64,000 nucleotides of DNA from Streptomyces violaceoruber (GTDB taxonomy: Bacteria; Actinomycetota; Actinomycetes; Streptomycetales; Streptomycetaceae). Made by a program: the position numbers and the translations under genes. The notes under the pieces were generated by a model, which ran no database searches, was not told the DNA's origin, and saw only the letters and a program-made list of their open reading frames with translations. The DNA is taken from the NCBI GenBank assembly GCA_000720805.1, contig JODI01000009.1:62001-126000 (forward strand), read 5' to 3'. This document shows positions 35,960-49,000 of this stretch, piece by piece. Position 1 is the first letter of the stretch. Each line of letters starts with the position of its first letter.

Positions 35960-38900
35960 TCAGCGTTCCTTCGGCCCCGACAGGTCGATGTCGTGGACCG
36001 GGATGTCCGGGGTGGCGGCGGCCGTACGGAGCAGCCGCGTGAAGCGGGTGCAGAGGGCCTCGACCGTGGGCCGGTCGAACAGCTCGGTCCGGTATTCGAC
36101 CACACCGTCGAGTCCGCGGCAGGTGCCGTCGGCGTCCCGCCGCTCGAACAGGCCGAAGGTCAGGTCGAACCCGGCGGAACCCCTGCCGACCAGTTCCACC
36201 GTGGCGGACACGCCCGGTAGTTCCAGCCTCTCGGGGAGGGACGGTGTGAGAACCAGCATCACCTGGAACAAGGACCGGCCGAACACGGCCTGCCCGCTCG
36301 CCGCCCGCCGCCGCCCCTGCGCCTCCACGACCAGGTCGAAGGGCACATCCTGGTGGGCGAAGGCCGCCAGATCGGCCTGTGTGACCCGGCCGAGCAGCTC
36401 ACGGAAGGTCGGCTCTCCCGAGGTGTCCGTGCGCAGTGCGAGCGTATTCACGAAGAAGCCGACGAGGCCGTCGAGCTCCGCGTCCGCGCGGTCGGAGACC
36501 GCTGTGCCGATCGGGATGTCCGTACCCGCGCCGAGGCGGGTGAGCAGCGCGGCCAGTCCGGCGTGCACCACCAGGAAGAGGCTGGCCTGCTCGTCCGCGG
36601 CCACCTCCAGGAGCCGCCCGTGCACGTCCGCGGGGACGGTGAAAGCGACCGTGTCACCGGCGGTGTGCGCCGGGCGCCCGGACGGCGCCCGCTCCGTACG
36701 GTCGGTGGGCAGCGGGATACGTTCCGGCAGGCCGGCCAAGGTCTTGTTCCAGTAGGCGAGCTGACCGGCCCGCAGGGCGCTGGGCTCGCCGTCGGTGCCG
36801 AGCAGTTCACGCTGCCACAGGGTGAAGTCGGCGTACTGGGTGTGCAACGGCGACCAGTCAGGGGCATCACCGGTGACGCGGGCCCGGTACGCGGTGCCGA
36901 GGTCGTCCAGCAGCCGCGGCAGCGAGGCGCGGTCGCAGGCGATGTGGTGGAGCAGCACGAGCAACGTCTGACTGCGTGAGGTCTCAGTGGTGAAAAGGAC
37001 CGTACGCAGGGGGAGTTCGCTCTCCAGACGGAAGGGGCGGCAGGCCGCGGCGCTCACCGCGTCCGGCAGCTGGTCCGGGGCGACCGGTTCGACCGTGAGT
37101 GCCGGGCGCGCGGCCGTGACCGGCAGGATGTGCTGGACCGCCCGGCCGTCCCGCTGCCGGATGAGGGTGCGCAGGGTTTCGTGCCGGGCCGTGAGGTCGC
37201 CCAGGGCGGCACGGAGCGCTTCCTGGTCCAGCTCGCCGTCCCAGCGCAGCACCAGGGGAACGTTGTAGGTGCTGTCGGGGCCGGCCAGCTTGTGCAGGAA
37301 CCAGAAGCGCCGTTGGCCGAAGGAGAGCGGGACCGGCTCGGCGCCCCGGTCCTCGGCCTGCGGAAGCAGGGGGACGGGCCGGGGCCCCGATGCCACGGAG
37401 GTGACGCCCGCATGATCCGTGTCGCCCAGATGGGCTGCGAGCGCGGCGACGGTCGGGTGGTCGAAGACGTCTCTGACGTCCAGCTCCGCTCGGGTGCCGA
37501 GGCCGGCTCGTCGCACCATGGCGACCAGCCGCGTCGCCCGCAGGCTGTCACCACCGAGGTCGAAGAAGTCGTCGTCGGCGCCCACCTGTTCCACGGCGAG
37601 CAGGTCGGCGTACAGCCCGGCCAGTTCGGTTTCCAGCGGCTTGTCCGGGGCGCGGGACGGCGTGTGCGCGCGGGCGTGGGGGGAAGGGAGCGCCGCCCTG
37701 TCCAGCTTCCCGTTGGGGGTGAGGGGCAGCCTGTCGAGCGGGACGAACAGGGACGGGACCAGATGCGCCGGAAGCCTGCCACGCAGCCATGTGCGCAGCC
37801 GGGCGAGAGCCTGCCCGGGATCGTCCGCCGCCGTCTCCTGGGTGGGGACGACGTAGGCCACCAACTGTGCGGCCCCGTGGGCTCCCTGATCGCCGTCCGC
37901 CCCGGCGCGGGCCGGACCGTGCGGAACACCGGAGCTCGCCAGCACGGCGCCGCCCGCCACGCCGGGGGCGTCCAGCAGCGCCGCCTCGACCTCGGCCGGT
38001 TCGATCCTGAAGCCACGGATCTTGACCTGGTTGTCCACCCTGCCGAGATACTCCAGTGAGCCGTCCTGACGGGCGCGTACGAGGTCGCCCGAGCGGTACA
38101 GCCGGGACCCGGCGGGGCCGAAGGGGTTGGCCACGAAGCGTTGCGCCGTCAACGCGGAACGGTGCAGATAGCCCCTCGCCACACCGGAACCCGCGACGTA
38201 CAGCTCACCGGCCACCCCGGGAGGTACCGGGCGCAGCCGGTCGTCCAGGGTGTACAGCCGGGTGCCGGCAATGGCCTTGCCGATCGGGACGGCCCGCGCC
38301 GTACCGTGGCCGTGGTCCAGGTCGAGCCGGGTCGAGAGGACCGCGGTCTCGGTGATGCCGTACATGTTGACCAGGACGGGCGCGGAGGCCTGGTGCCGCC
38401 CGTACCAGGAACGCAGGACGGCAGGGGAGAGCGCCTCCCCACAGAAGATGATCCAGCGCAGGGCCAGTTCCCGCCCCCGCTCCGGCTCTTCGGCGTCGGC
38501 CTGCTCCAGCGACCGGAAGGCGGAGGGCGTCTGATTGAGCACCGTCACACGTTCCCGCACCAGCAGGTCGAGAAAGGCGCCCGGGGAGCGGCTCACCTCG
38601 CGGGGGACGACCACCAGTCGGCCACCGTGCGCGAGGGCGCCCCACATCTCCCACACGGAGAAGTCGAAGGCGCAGGAGTGAAACATCGCCCAGGTGTCGT
38701 CGGGGCCGAAGCCGAACTCGGCGGCTCCCGCCTGCAACAGTGCCACCGGACCGCGGTGCGGGACCACGACGCCCTTGGGGCGGCCGGTGGATCCGGAGGT
38801 GTAGATCACGTATGCGGCATGGTCGGGCGTCAGCGACCCCGTGCGGTCCGCGTCGGTCAGGTCTGCGTCGCTGTCCGTCGCATCGGCGTCCGTCAGGTCT

Positions 38901-40723
38901 GCGTCGCTGTCCGTCGCGTCGGCGTCGCTCGTCGCCGACGCGGTCGTGACCGCGGCGGCTCCCGTCGGGTCCGTCTCGGAGAGTACGCATACCGGCTGGG
39001 CGTCGGCGAGGATCCGCTCCGTGTGCTCCGGCGGCCATGCTGTGTCGAGCGGGAGGTAGGCCGCGCCGGTCTTGGACACCGCCAGGATCGCGGTGACCAC
39101 GTCCACGGAGCGGGGAAGCAGGACGGCGACTGTGCGTTCGGGTCCTGCGCCGCGCCGGATCAGCGTCCTGGCCAGCCGATTGGCGCGCGAGTTGAGCTCG
39201 GCGTAGGTGAGCTGCCGGTCGCCGTGGCCGACCGCCGGGGCGTTCGGAGTGAGTGCGACCCAGTGTTCGAACAGCTCGGGGAGCGTACGGGGCGAGGGGG
39301 GTGCGGGTGTGCCGATGCCCGGTACGAGCAGCCTGCGTTCTTCCGGTGCCAGCAGATCCAGCTCTCCGACGGGGCGTCGGGGTTCGTCGATCAGCTGGTC
39401 GAGCAGGCGTACGCAGCGGTCGGCCTCGGCGGCGACCTCCTCGGGCTCGTACCGCCCGTCCTCGGCGTGCACCTCCACCATCAGGCCGGCCCGGCCGCGT
39501 TCCGGCCTGATCATGACGGAGAGGTCCTCCACCGCGCCGGTGTTGAGCTGTCTGAGGGTCATCGGCCGACCGGCGAAGCTGCGGCCGAAGCTGAAGGGGA
39601 CGATGTTCGCGGTCAGTTGGTACGGCGCGTTCGCGGACCCGGTGAAGCCGAGGTCACGGCGGAGGTCCTCGTACCGATAGCGCTGGTGGTCGAGGGCGAG
39701 GGCGGTTGCCTCGCCGACGGTCCGGATCAGTTCGGCGGCCGGCCGGCGCAGGTCGACCGGTACCCGCAGCGGGAGCACGTTCGACGCCGCGCCGGTCACG
39801 GCGCCCGCCGTCTTGGCGGTGCGGCCGGCGACCGGGAACCCCACGACGACCTCATCTCCCCCGCCGGTGCGGGCATGGTCCAGCAGGACGGCGGAGGCGG
39901 TCGCCACCACCGTCCAGGGGACGTCGAGTGCGCGTGCGCGTGCGCGGAGGGCGGACACCCGGTCGTCGGGCATCCGGGACGCACAGCGCACCGGTGCCCC
40001 GCCGGTGAGGCCGATGCCTGTTCGGCCGGGTACGTCCCGGCCAGGTGCGGCGGACCGGAACGTGCCGGGCCGGACCGCTCCCGGCCAACCGGCCATCTGC
40101 GCCGTCCAGAACTCGCGGTCGGCTTCGAAGTCGGGTGTGGAGCGGTAGACCCGCTCGGCGTTGAGCAGGGTGTCCAACGGCACCTGGTGGCCGGGCTCCG
40201 GGGACTCGCCGCGCTCCAACGCCGCGTAGATGTCGCCGAGCCGTCGGGCGAACAGCGCCAGGCCGAAGCCGTCCACCACCAGGTGGTGGACGAGCAGATA
40301 CCAGCAGACCCGGTCCTCGGAGAGGCGCAGGAACGCGGTCCTGAACGCCGGACCGTTCTCCAGGTCGAGAGGGCGGGGGATGTCCGCACGCATCCAGTCC
40401 AGCGCGGCGGCCATCGGTGCGGGTTCCCGCTGGAGGTCGACGACCGGTATGTGCCAGGCGGGGAGAGGACCGGCCCATTGCCGCGGCTCCCCGGCGGCCG
40501 TGACGGCGAACCGGGACCTGAACGGCTCGGTCTCCGTCACGGCGCACCGGAAGGCCGCCTCGTACAGCTCCGGATCGAGATCTCCGGCGATCTCGAACGC
40601 ACTCGCCAGTTGGTACCGGACCGGAGGCGCCAGCTGCTGCGCCATCCAGATCCCGTGCTGCGTCGTGGTGAGCGGCATCGACGGGTGATCCACCGCGTGC
40701 ACCTGCTCCGGCTCGTTCCTCAC
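35960..40723 (-). CDS. NRPS, C-A-T-C, predicted Thr-like specificity
   Basis: 1587 residues. C1 (HHLVVDG near 149), A ([11 protein letters not shown] near 637, code by hand D-F-W-N-I-C-M-V-L-K), T (LGGDSL near 1057), C2 (HHIACDR near 1259). The code matches the threonine code DFWNIGMVHK at seven of nine variable positions, so Thr or a close beta-hydroxy or butyrine-type residue is likely, not proven. The last domain is a C domain with Gly of HHxxxDG changed to Arg, and there is no downstream A domain in the protein. It must therefore condense onto a carrier on another subunit, or act as a terminal esterifying/amidating C. The GTG start at 40723 overlaps the stop of the previous NRPS (GTGA). 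Two 36-bp repeats add an Asp/Thr-rich loop upstream of the P-loop. Confidence 0.93.
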   Translation of the reverse strand: MRNEPEQVHAVDHPSMPLTTTQHGIWMAQQLAPPVRYQLASAFEIAGDLDPELYEAAFRCAVTETEPFRSRFAVTAAGEPRQWAGPLPAWHIPVVDLQREPAPMAAALDWMRADIPRPLDLENGPAFRTAFLRLSEDRVCWYLLVHHLVVDGFGLALFARRLGDIYAALERGESPEPGHQVPLDTLLNAERVYRSTPDFEADREFWTAQMAGWPGAVRPGTFRSAAPGRDVPGRTGIGLTGGAPVRCASRMPDDRVSALRARARALDVPWTVVATASAVLLDHARTGGGDEVVVGFPVAGRTAKTAGAVTGAASNVLPLRVPVDLRRPAAELIRTVGEATALALDHQRYRYEDLRRDLGFTGSANAPYQLTANIVPFSFGRSFAGRPMTLRQLNTGAVEDLSVMIRPERGRAGLMVEVHAEDGRYEPEEVAAEADRCVRLLDQLIDEPRRPVGELDLLAPEERRLLVPGIGTPAPPSPRTLPELFEHWVALTPNAPAVGHGDRQLTYAELNSRANRLARTLIRRGAGPERTVAVLLPRSVDVVTAILAVSKTGAAYLPLDTAWPPEHTERILADAQPVCVLSETDPTGAAAVTTASATSDADATDSDADLTDADATDSDADLTDADRTGSLTPDHAAYVIYTSGSTGRPKGVVVPHRGPVALLQAGAAEFGFGPDDTWAMFHSCAFDFSVWEMWGALAHGGRLVVVPREVSRSPGAFLDLLVRERVTVLNQTPSAFRSLEQADAEEPERGRELALRWIIFCGEALSPAVLRSWYGRHQASAPVLVNMYGITETAVLSTRLDLDHGHGTARAVPIGKAIAGTRLYTLDDRLRPVPPGVAGELYVAGSGVARGYLHRSALTAQRFVANPFGPAGSRLYRSGDLVRARQDGSLEYLGRVDNQVKIRGFRIEPAEVEAALLDAPGVAGGAVLASSGVPHGPARAGADGDQGAHGAAQLVAYVVPTQETAADDPGQALARLRTWLRGRLPAHLVPSLFVPLDRLPLTPNGKLDRAALPSPHARAHTPSRAPDKPLETELAGLYADLLAVEQVGADDDFFDLGGDSLRATRLVAMVRRAGLGTRAELDVRDVFDHPTVAALAAHLGDTDHAGVTSVASGPRPVPLLPQAEDRGAEPVPLSFGQRRFWFLHKLAGPDSTYNVPLVLRWDGELDQEALRAALGDLTARHETLRTLIRQRDGRAVQHILPVTAARPALTVEPVAPDQLPDAVSAAACRPFRLESELPLRTVLFTTETSRSQTLLVLLHHIACDRASLPRLLDDLGTAYRARVTGDAPDWSPLHTQYADFTLWQRELLGTDGEPSALRAGQLAYWNKTLAGLPERIPLPTDRTERAPSGRPAHTAGDTVAFTVPADVHGRLLEVAADEQASLFLVVHAGLAALLTRLGAGTDIPIGTAVSDRADAELDGLVGFFVNTLALRTDTSGEPTFRELLGRVTQADLAAFAHQDVPFDLVVEAQGRRRAASGQAVFGRSLFQVMLVLTPSLPERLELPGVSATVELVGRGSAGFDLTFGLFERRDADGTCRGLDGVVEYRTELFDRPTVEALCTRFTRLLRTAAATPDIPVHDIDLSGPKER
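38856..38927. repeat. Two tandem 36-bp repeats within the NRPS A domain
   Basis: Copies at 38856-38891 and 38892-38927 differ at two bases. They encode an in-frame Asp/Thr/Ser/Ala-rich insertion of two 12-residue units just upstream of core motif A3, in a loop that varies in length among A domains. Confidence 0.85.
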
Positions 40724-43700
40724 GGAGTGTTCACCGACCCCTTCTGTGGTGCCGTGGAGGCCCACTGTTCGACGAGTACGCGGCCGACCTCGCCGAGCGC
40801 GGCGGGGCGTCCCATCTCCATGTGCGCGCAGTCGACCGGCAGGACCTCGAGCGACCCCTTGATCAGCGGCCGCCACAGGCCGAACGCGGTCTCGGGCGAG
40901 TGGTCCCGCGCGGTGAACATCACGGTGTTCCCGCCGAACGGGCGAGGCTCGTGCAGAGCGGCGACCCGCGCGTTGTTGGTGAAGGTCCGGGCCAGCGCGG
41001 CGATCCGCCCCTCGTCGAACGAGGCCAGCAGTCCCCCCTGCGCACGGGTGATCTCCACGAATCGCGGATACGTCAGCGACTCGCCCGCCCACAGGGAGGG
41101 GTCGTGGCCGAAGAATTCCAGAAGCATCGACAGGACGTCCCGGCCGGCGAGCGAACCCGGCACGGCCTCGGCCGAGGCCGCGGCGTCGGCGACGTTCGCG
41201 CCCGCGGGGCGGGCATCCAGAATCGCCAGCGTCTCCACCGACTCGCCGCTCTCTTCCAGCTGCACCGCCATCTCATGGGCGACCACCCCGCCGAAGGACC
41301 AGCCGAGGAGGTGGTAGGGGCCCGTGGGCTGGACGGACCTGACATGGTCCAGGTAGTCCGCCGCCATCTCCCGCAGGGACGCCGGCAGGACTTCGGGGCC
41401 GTCCAGGCCTCGGGCCTGCAGGCCGTACACCGGCCGGTCCGCGCCGAGCGGCGAGGTGAGTCCCGCGTAGCACCAGGAGAAGCCCGCCGCCGGGTGCACG
41501 CAGAACAGGGGCGCCTCGTCGCCCGACTCCCGCAGCGGCAACAGGACTCCGCTGCCGGCTTCGCCGGAGCTCTCCTGGATGTCCCGCCACCTTCTGCCCG
41601 CGGTGTCGTCGCCCGTCTCGGGCGAGAGGAAGGAACCGACGCTTCCGGCGGGCTCGGCGGACGCTTCGGCCGGCGCCGCAGTGGTCTCCATGTCGACCTC
41701 GAAGATGAGGTTCCGTGCGTTCGGCGGTTCCTCGGGAGCCACCTCGGTGGTGCTGTCCAGCCCGTCCAAGGCCGCTCGCCACCCGTCCTCCGCCTTCGTA
41801 CGGTCCACGGCCTGCGGGCTCTTCGTACGGTCAGGCTCGCGCACGACCCGGGCCAGCGCTCCGACCGTCTTGTGCTCGAAGATGTCCTGCGGTGTGAGGA
41901 CAAGGCCCGCCCGACGCAGTCGGCTCAGCAGCTGGACCGACATCATGCTGTCGCCGCCGAGGTCGAAGAAGCTGACGTCCGTGGCGACTTCGGGGAGCCG
42001 GAGCACCTCGCGGAACGCTCGCGCCACCTGCTCCGTCCGCGCCGCGTCGGCGGTCATGGGGGCACCTCCCAGGCGCCCAGGGCTGGGGGAAGGGCCGGCC
42101 TCCAGCAGCCGTACACCCGTCGGCTGCTTCTCGCGGTCGAGCTTGCCGCTGCCCATGCGCGGCAGCACGGAGGCGGCCTTCAGCTCGGCCGGGACCAGAT
42201 GTGCCGGCAGCCGCTCGGCCGCCCAGTCCCGCAGCGCGTGGCGGCCGGGGACGCGGGCTCCCTCCGCGGGCACCAGGTAGGCCACGAGCCGGGCGTCGCC
42301 ACTGGTCCCCTTCCGGACACAGGCCATGACCTCGGTGACGGCGGGGTGCCGGGCGAGTACCGCCTCCACCTCGCCGAGTTCGACGCGGAAGCCGTTGACC
42401 TTGACCTGGGCGTCCGCACGGCCGAGGAAGTCGAGCTGCCCGTCGGGGCGCAGGCGGGCCAGATCACCGGTCCGGTACATCCGCTCGCCGGACGGGCCGA
42501 AGGGGTCGGCGACAAAACGCTCCGCGGTCAGCCCGGGCCGCCGCAGATATCCCCGGGCAAGACCGTCTCCCGCCAGGTACAACTCGCCCTGGCGGTCGGT
42601 CTCCACCTGACGGAGTGAGCCGTCGAGCACGTAGGCGCGTACGTGGCCCAGTGGCCGTCCGATGGGCGGTGCGCCCTCCGGCACGGGACCGTCGCCCGCC
42701 GAGGCGGTGGCATGGACGGTGGCCGCGGTGGCATGGACGGTGGCTTCGGTGGGCCCGTACACGTTGAGCACCCGGGTGCCGGGCATGATCTCCCGGATCC
42801 GCGCGGCGAGGGAGGCGGGAAGTGCCTCACCGGTCATCGAGAGCGTCCTGGCCGACACCTCGAGACCGCCGGTCTCGATCAGCTTGGAGAACACCGAAGG
42901 GATGGCGCACAGCAGACCGCCCGACCAGCGCGGCGGGTCACCGTCGAGCAGCGACAGGAGATTGCCGACCACCTCGACGCTGCCGCCGCCCGCCAGCGCC
43001 GGGAAGATCTCGGCCACCGACACGTCGAAGCTGAAGGAGCTCGCCGCCAGCACGTGGGCCAACGACTCGGCGCCGAACTCGGTTGCCGCCCAGTCCACCA
43101 GCGCGACCACACCGCGGTGCGGCACCACGACCCCCTTGGGCGCACCGGTGGAGCCCGAGGTGTAGATGACGTACGCGGGATGCGAGGGCCGCAGCGGCTC
43201 GGGGCGGTCCGCGTCGGACGGTGCCGTGGGTGAGAAGTGCTCCAACTCCCCCGCGATCGCGGGGTCGTCGAGCCGGATGGTCGTGGTCCACCGGCTCGCG
43301 ACGTCCGCGAGGTGCGAGTCGATGACGGTGTCGGTGTCGGTGTCGGTCAGCACACACACCGGTTTGGCGTCCTCGACCATGAAGCGGAGCCGCTCGGCGG
43401 GGTAACCGGGGTCGAGCGGCAGGTACGCGGCGCCGGTCTTGAGTACCGCGAGCATCGCCACGAGTGTCCCGGCGCACCGAGGGAGGAGCAGCCCGACGAC
43501 CGACTCCGGCCCCGCACCCCGGTCGAGCAGGAGCCGGGCCAGCCGGTTGGCACGCTCGTGGAGCTGCGCGTAGGTGAGCTTGTCGTCGGCACCGATGACG
43601 GCGACCGCGTCGCAGTGGCGTCGGGCGGCGTGCTCCAGCAGGCCGGTGAGCGTTCGGCGGGGTGCTCCGGAGGCCGTGCCGCTCGTCCGGGAACGAACGG

Positions 43701-45048
43701 CCGCCCGCTCCTCCGCCGCAGACAGGTCCAAGGTGCCCAGAGGGTGCCCCGGGCCGGCCACGACCAGGGAGAGCAGACGCCCGAAACGTCTGGCGTGCGC
43801 GTCGAGTTCGGCGGCGGAATAGCGATCCGCCGCGCCGCTGAAAACGACCCGCAGCCGCTGGTCCACGGGGTCGTCATCGAGTACGACACGTATGTCGTGG
43901 ACCGGGTCGGGCACCAGGTCGTGGACCACCGCGGACAGTTCACCGAACCGCACGAGGGCCCCAGGGGTGCGGATGTCGGCGATCGGCCCGAACAGCCGGG
44001 GCCGACCGTCCGGCGCCCCGGCCTCGCGACACAACTCCCGGTGGCCCAGCCGCTGGTGCCTGACCGCCGCGCGCGACTCCCGGGCGACCTCCTGGACGAG
44101 CTCGGCGAAGGTGGCGGCGGACCGGACCGTCAGCCGGAGCGGCACGATGTACTCGCTCGCGTCCGGGACACGCCTGCTCACCCGGCTCGGCCGGCCGTCC
44201 GTCGGCATGCCGATCACCACGTCCGTGGCGCCGCTCAGCCGGTGGGTGTAAGCCGCCACGGCGGCGGACAGCACCACCCGTGCCGGCACACATGCGTCAC
44301 GGGCGGTGGCACGTACGCGTTCCGTGTCGGTGGTGCCGAGCGCCACCGGGCGGGAGTTCACCGGTGCCCGCAGCCCGTCGGTGTCCCGGGCCGGAGCGGA
44401 CGCGAAGGTCACCGGCTCGGGCAGGTCGGGGAACCGTCGGCGCCAGTGGGCGCGATCGGCTTCCCGCGCGGCGGATCCGGAGTACCCGGCCGTTGCCGAG
44501 GCCAGTTGGGCCCGGGTGGCCAGCGCACCGTCGGCGGCCGAGCGGCCCTCGGCGAGCGCCGTGTACACCTCGGAGACCCGACGGGTGATCAGCGCACAGC
44601 CGAAGCGGTCGACAACGGCCCGGTGGTGCATGTGGAACCAGTGGTGACGGTCCGGGCCGAGCCGCAGCAACGCCTGGGTGGACCAGGGCTGCCCGGTCTC
44701 CTCGCCGCCCCGCTCCAGCGCTGCGTGTGCCCACGCGTCGGCCGCGCCCCGCGGGTCCGCCTCCGTGCTCAGGTCCACCACCGGCAGCGGCAGACCGTCC
44801 GAGACCTCCAGGGCGGGCAGTCCGTCCGGACCCTCGCCGGCGCGGCGCACCCGCAGTGCTGCGGCCTCGGCCACGACCTGGGCGACCGCGTTGCCCAGCA
44901 GGGTGCGGTCCAGGTCTCCGTGGATCTCCACGAGCTGGGCGGTGTGGCCACTGGGGGCGGTGGGCCCGGAACCGGAGTGTCGTACGGCACGCCAGGCGTC
45001 CTGTCCGGCGGCGGACATGTCGGTGGGCGCGCCTTGGCGGTCAGCCAT
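40720..45048 (-). CDS. NRPS, C*-A-T-TE, with non-canonical C domain
   Basis: 1442 residues. C* (about 15-440): the active site reads [13 protein letters not shown], so relative to HHxxxDG either the catalytic second His is Arg or one residue is inserted, and Gly is Arg. Catalysis is doubtful. A ([11 protein letters not shown] near 628; code by hand D-V-A-A-S-T-V-V-H-K, unassigned; A10 lysine in GSGKLDREK), T (LGGDSM near 1030), then a long acidic linker of about 110 residues, then thioesterase (GWSFGG near 1250; late His in DCAHMEM). Being followed by a C-A-T-C subunit, its thioesterase is not at the genetic end of the operon. The ATG at 45048 (GGAGG, 8 nt spacing) overlaps the FkbK-like gene by 8 nt. 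Confidence 0.92.
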   Translation of the reverse strand: MADRQGAPTDMSAAGQDAWRAVRHSGSGPTAPSGHTAQLVEIHGDLDRTLLGNAVAQVVAEAAALRVRRAGEGPDGLPALEVSDGLPLPVVDLSTEADPRGAADAWAHAALERGGEETGQPWSTQALLRLGPDRHHWFHMHHRAVVDRFGCALITRRVSEVYTALAEGRSAADGALATRAQLASATAGYSGSAAREADRAHWRRRFPDLPEPVTFASAPARDTDGLRAPVNSRPVALGTTDTERVRATARDACVPARVVLSAAVAAYTHRLSGATDVVIGMPTDGRPSRVSRRVPDASEYIVPLRLTVRSAATFAELVQEVARESRAAVRHQRLGHRELCREAGAPDGRPRLFGPIADIRTPGALVRFGELSAVVHDLVPDPVHDIRVVLDDDPVDQRLRVVFSGAADRYSAAELDAHARRFGRLLSLVVAGPGHPLGTLDLSAAEERAAVRSRTSGTASGAPRRTLTGLLEHAARRHCDAVAVIGADDKLTYAQLHERANRLARLLLDRGAGPESVVGLLLPRCAGTLVAMLAVLKTGAAYLPLDPGYPAERLRFMVEDAKPVCVLTDTDTDTVIDSHLADVASRWTTTIRLDDPAIAGELEHFSPTAPSDADRPEPLRPSHPAYVIYTSGSTGAPKGVVVPHRGVVALVDWAATEFGAESLAHVLAASSFSFDVSVAEIFPALAGGGSVEVVGNLLSLLDGDPPRWSGGLLCAIPSVFSKLIETGGLEVSARTLSMTGEALPASLAARIREIMPGTRVLNVYGPTEATVHATAATVHATASAGDGPVPEGAPPIGRPLGHVRAYVLDGSLRQVETDRQGELYLAGDGLARGYLRRPGLTAERFVADPFGPSGERMYRTGDLARLRPDGQLDFLGRADAQVKVNGFRVELGEVEAVLARHPAVTEVMACVRKGTSGDARLVAYLVPAEGARVPGRHALRDWAAERLPAHLVPAELKAASVLPRMGSGKLDREKQPTGVRLLEAGPSPSPGRLGGAPMTADAARTEQVARAFREVLRLPEVATDVSFFDLGGDSMMSVQLLSRLRRAGLVLTPQDIFEHKTVGALARVVREPDRTKSPQAVDRTKAEDGWRAALDGLDSTTEVAPEEPPNARNLIFEVDMETTAAPAEASAEPAGSVGSFLSPETGDDTAGRRWRDIQESSGEAGSGVLLPLRESGDEAPLFCVHPAAGFSWCYAGLTSPLGADRPVYGLQARGLDGPEVLPASLREMAADYLDHVRSVQPTGPYHLLGWSFGGVVAHEMAVQLEESGESVETLAILDARPAGANVADAAASAEAVPGSLAGRDVLSMLLEFFGHDPSLWAGESLTYPRFVEITRAQGGLLASFDEGRIAALARTFTNNARVAALHEPRPFGGNTVMFTARDHSPETAFGLWRPLIKGSLEVLPVDCAHMEMGRPAALGEVGRVLVEQWASTAPQKGSVNTP

Positions 45049-45988
45049 GGCCGGTTCCTCCCCGCGCGGCGAGGTGCTGTGGCGCGTACTGGTAGAAGCC
45101 ACTGCCCGACTTGCGTCCCACCTTGCCTTCGGCGACGAGACGGGCCAGCAGGGGGCAGGGCCGGAAGCGGTCCTCGCCGGTGTGCCGGCGCAGCACCTCC
45201 AGCGAGTCGGCGATGGTGTCGAGACCGATGAGGTCGGCCGTGCGCAACGGCCCCATGGGGTGCCCGAAGCAGTCCTGGAAAACGCGGTCCACGGTCTCGG
45301 CGTCGGCGGTTCCCTCGCCCAGCACGGCGGCCGCCTCGTTGAGCGTCAGCATCAGTACCCGGTTCGTCACGAAGCCGGGGGCGTCACGCACCACGAGGGC
45401 GTGTTTTCCGACGCGGGTGAGGAAGCCTTCCGTGCGCTCCAGGGTGAGATCGCTGGTCTCCGGCGCGCGGATGACCTCCACCGCGTCCTTGAGCGGCGCC
45501 GGGTTCATGAAGTGGGTGCCGATGACCCGGTCGGGGCGGCCGGTGAAGGACCCGAGACGACTGACCGGGATGCATGAGGTGTTGGACGCGAAGATCGCCT
45601 CGGGCCCGCAGATCCGGTCCAGCTCGCGAAGGATCCGCTCCTTGGTGTCCTCGTCCTCCCGGGCGCACTCCACCACCAGGAGAGCGGCCGCCATGTCGGC
45701 GAGCTCGGCGGACCAGGTCACGAGGGACTCGGCGCGGGCTGCGGGCGTGCCCGCCCGTGCCTGCCGCGACCCTCTGCGCAGCAGCGTGGCCGTCCTGATC
45801 CCGGCGTGGAGCCGGGCCGGTCCGGAGGCCAGCGCCCCGGGGTCGTTGTCGACGACGACCACGGGGTGGCCGGCTTCGGCGAAGCACTGCGCCACACCGA
45901 TCCCCATCGTGCCCGCGCCGACGATGCCCACCAGTGACCCGGCCGGAACGGCCCGCGCGGTCTGTTGAACGTCTGTCTGATCGCCCAC
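45041..45988 (-). CDS. 3-hydroxyacyl-CoA dehydrogenase family protein (FkbK-like)
   Basis: 315 residues. NAD-binding [14 protein letters not shown] near residues 20-33, the catalytic region [12 protein letters not shown] and [18 protein letters not shown], and the C-terminal helical domain [18 protein letters not shown] with [16 protein letters not shown]. In the methoxymalonyl-ACP pathway FkbK oxidises glyceryl-ACP, and FkbI completes oxidation to hydroxymalonyl-ACP. An FkbI-like, an FkbH-like and an ACP gene lie upstream in the same operon, so this role is well supported by context. GTG start at 45988 with AGGAG 10 nt upstream. Confidence 0.9.
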   Translation of the reverse strand: MGDQTDVQQTARAVPAGSLVGIVGAGTMGIGVAQCFAEAGHPVVVVDNDPGALASGPARLHAGIRTATLLRRGSRQARAGTPAARAESLVTWSAELADMAAALLVVECAREDEDTKERILRELDRICGPEAIFASNTSCIPVSRLGSFTGRPDRVIGTHFMNPAPLKDAVEVIRAPETSDLTLERTEGFLTRVGKHALVVRDAPGFVTNRVLMLTLNEAAAVLGEGTADAETVDRVFQDCFGHPMGPLRTADLIGLDTIADSLEVLRRHTGEDRFRPCPLLARLVAEGKVGRKSGSGFYQYAPQHLAARGGTGHG

Positions 45989-46020
45989 TGTTTCAGGTCT
46001 CCTTCGTCGGCCGAGCCGCG

Positions 46021-49000
46021 TCAGTCGGTGTGCGCGGGCCGTGCCGTGGCCGGCTTCGCAGGTGTGCTTGCGCTGGTCGTCGTGCGGAGGGGCCACAGGC
46101 TGGACAGCGGTGCACCAGGGGCGCGGGTGGCCGCACGCAGCAGCGCGAGCAGTCCGTCGAGGAGAGCCCGGGCACTCGACCGGTCGAAGAGCTCGGTGCG
46201 GTAGTCCAACGAGATGGACAGCTCGTCCCGCCCCGGCCCTTCGACGACGGACCAGGAGAGGTCCAGCTCGCTGCGGCCGGGCGGCAGCGTGAGCCGTCCC
46301 GCGTCCGTGTCGGGCCACCGCACGGGGGCCGCCTCCACCCCGGCCGCCGAGCCGAGGGTCGCCGGCAGCGCCTGGTAGGAGTACCCCACGTCGAACAGCG
46401 GTGCCCTGCCGGGCTCGTCGGGCAGTCCGGCCGCTTGCACGATGTCGGCGAACGGCACCTCCCGGTGCCGTTCCGCGCCGGTGACGGCGCGTCGTACCCG
46501 GTCGGTGAGCTTCTCGAAGGACGGGTCGTCGGCCAGGTCCAGACGCAGCGGCAGACTCCGCGCGAAGGGACCCACCCGAGCGCGGGCCGCCGAGAGGGGA
46601 AGCGTCGTGCCGGTCAGCCCGATGAGCGCCTCGTCCGCCTCCGTGTGCAGGGCGAGCAGGGCGGTGAGGGCCGCCAGCACGCTCTCCCTGGTCCCGGAAC
46701 GGCCCACCACGTGGGCGAGGTCGTCGGGTACCCGGGAACCGAGAGTGGCGGTGGCGCGGGTTCCGTGGGCGGGCCGGGCCCGGTCCAACGGCGGCGCGCC
46801 ATCGGCCAGTCCCGTCAGTGTCCTTGTCCAGTAGGCGAGTCGGTCCTCCCTCCGGGGGCCCGTCAAGGGCTCGGTGTGCTCGCCGGGCAGCGCGGGAAGC
46901 CGGGGCAACTCGGCCCGGCGTCCGTCCAGGCGGGCGCCGTACAGCGCGAGCAGGTCCCGGAAGAACACCTCCGGCTGACCACCGTCGTAAGCCTGCCGGT
47001 GGGTGGTCACCAGCAGGAGGTGCTCGGCCGGGCCCGTCGTCGCGACGAGCGCGTGCAGCCGGCGACCCGACGCCGGATCGAGTACGAGTGCGGCCTCGGC
47101 CTGCGCGATCTCCATGGCGGTGAACAAGGGCTCGCTCTCGCCGGAGACGTCCGCGGTGGTGAAGAAGCCGTCGCCGAGCAACGAGCGGTGCCCGACGACT
47201 TCGACGGTCCTGGCACGCAACACCTCGTGCCGCTCGGCCAGTTGCTCCAGCGCCGTGCGCAGATCGGGGAGCTGCACCTCACCGCGCAGCTCGAGGCAGC
47301 TGACGACGGGCGTGGCGACCGGGACCACCGGGTCAGGCGGCGTGTCGGGCCGGTCCGCGACCGGCCCGGTCGACCGGGGAGGACCGCCGGGGAGGTCGCC
47401 GTAGCACGTGTCCTCATTGTCCGCGACGGCGTGCAGCAGTTCCATGAACGCCTCGGACATGGCGGAGATCGTGCCGGCGTCGAAGAGCTGCGTCGCGTAC
47501 TCCATCATGACCACGATCTCGTCCTCGCCCGCCAGCTCGCCGACGACCATCGAGAGGTCGAACTTGGCGGTGCCGGGGGGCAGTCCGGGGAAATGCGGGA
47601 TGATCTCCGGGTCGTGCGCCGGTCCGGTGACGACCTCGCCGAAGGCGGCGGCCGGTGGCAGCGTCTGGTGCACGTACATCACGTCGAAGAGCGGGTTACG
47701 GCTCGGGTCACGGTCGACCCCGACCCCGCGCACGACCTTGTCGAACGGGATCTCCTGGTGGTCGAGTGCGCCCAGCACCACCCCGCGCACCTGGCGCAGC
47801 AGCTCACGGAAGCTCGGGTCGCCCGACAGGTCCGAGCGCAGCGCGATCGTGTTGTTGAAGAAGCCGAGCAGATCCCACAGTTCGGGCCGGTTGCGACCGA
47901 CGGTCGAGGTGCCGACGACGATGTCCCGCTGGCCCGACCAGCGTGCGAGCAGCACTTTGAGCGCGGTGAGCAGCACCATGAACAAAGTGGCCGTCTCCTG
48001 AGCACCCACCTCGCGCAGCCGCTGCACCAGTGCGCCCGGGATGGTGAACCCGTGGGTCGCGCCCGCGAAGTCCATCCGGCCGGGGCGCGGCCGGTCGGTG
48101 GGCAGCTCCAGCGCGGGCGGGTCGCTCAGCCGTTCGCGCCAGTAGCTCAGTTCGCCGTCGAGGCGGGAGCCGGCCACCAGCTCGCGCTGCCAACGCGCGT
48201 AGTCCGCGTACTGCACCGGCAGCGGCTCGACGTCGGGGGCACGGTTCTCCAGGCGGGCGGTGTAGAACTCCAGCAGCTCCTGCATGTGGATCTGCGGAGC
48301 CCAGCCGTCGTTCACCGCGTGGTGCATGCACCAGCAGACGATGTGGTCGTCATCGCCGATCCGCACGACGGTCACCCGTACGAGCGGTTCGTCGGCGATG
48401 TCGAAGACCCAGCGCATGGCGGAGGTGACGACCGCACCCGCCGCGGTCTCCGGGTCGTCCTCGCCCGAGACATCCAGGTACGTGAAGAAGTCGCCCAGTT
48501 CGGGCCGGATCACCAGCTCGGGCCTGCCGTCGGCCTCGACGAAATTGGACCGCAGCACCTCGTGGCGCCCCGCCAGGTCCTCCCAGGCCAGCCTGAACTT
48601 CTCGGCGTCCAGGGGGCCGCGGTACCGGGAGGCGCCAGGGAGGTTGTAGAGCGTGGTCCTCGGGTCGAGCTGGTGGTGGAACCACATGCGCTCCTGCCCG
48701 TACGACAGCACCGGCTCGCCACCCGGGACGATCGGCGGCAACTCGGCTGCGGGCACCTCGGGGACGAACGGGGCCGTCGGCGCGTCGGCGGCGCTCGGCG
48801 ATTGGGGCCCGGGCGCGTGCGGCGCCCGGTCGTGAATGGCCTGTGCGAGCGAGCTGACGACGGGGTGGTCGTAGATGTCCGCCATCGTGAGCCGGACCCC
48901 GTGGTGCTCTCGTACCAGCGCCAGGAGCTGGAGAGCGATGACGGAGTTGCCGCCGATGGAGAAGTAGTCCGCGTCGGCCGGGACCGCATCCGCGTGCAGC

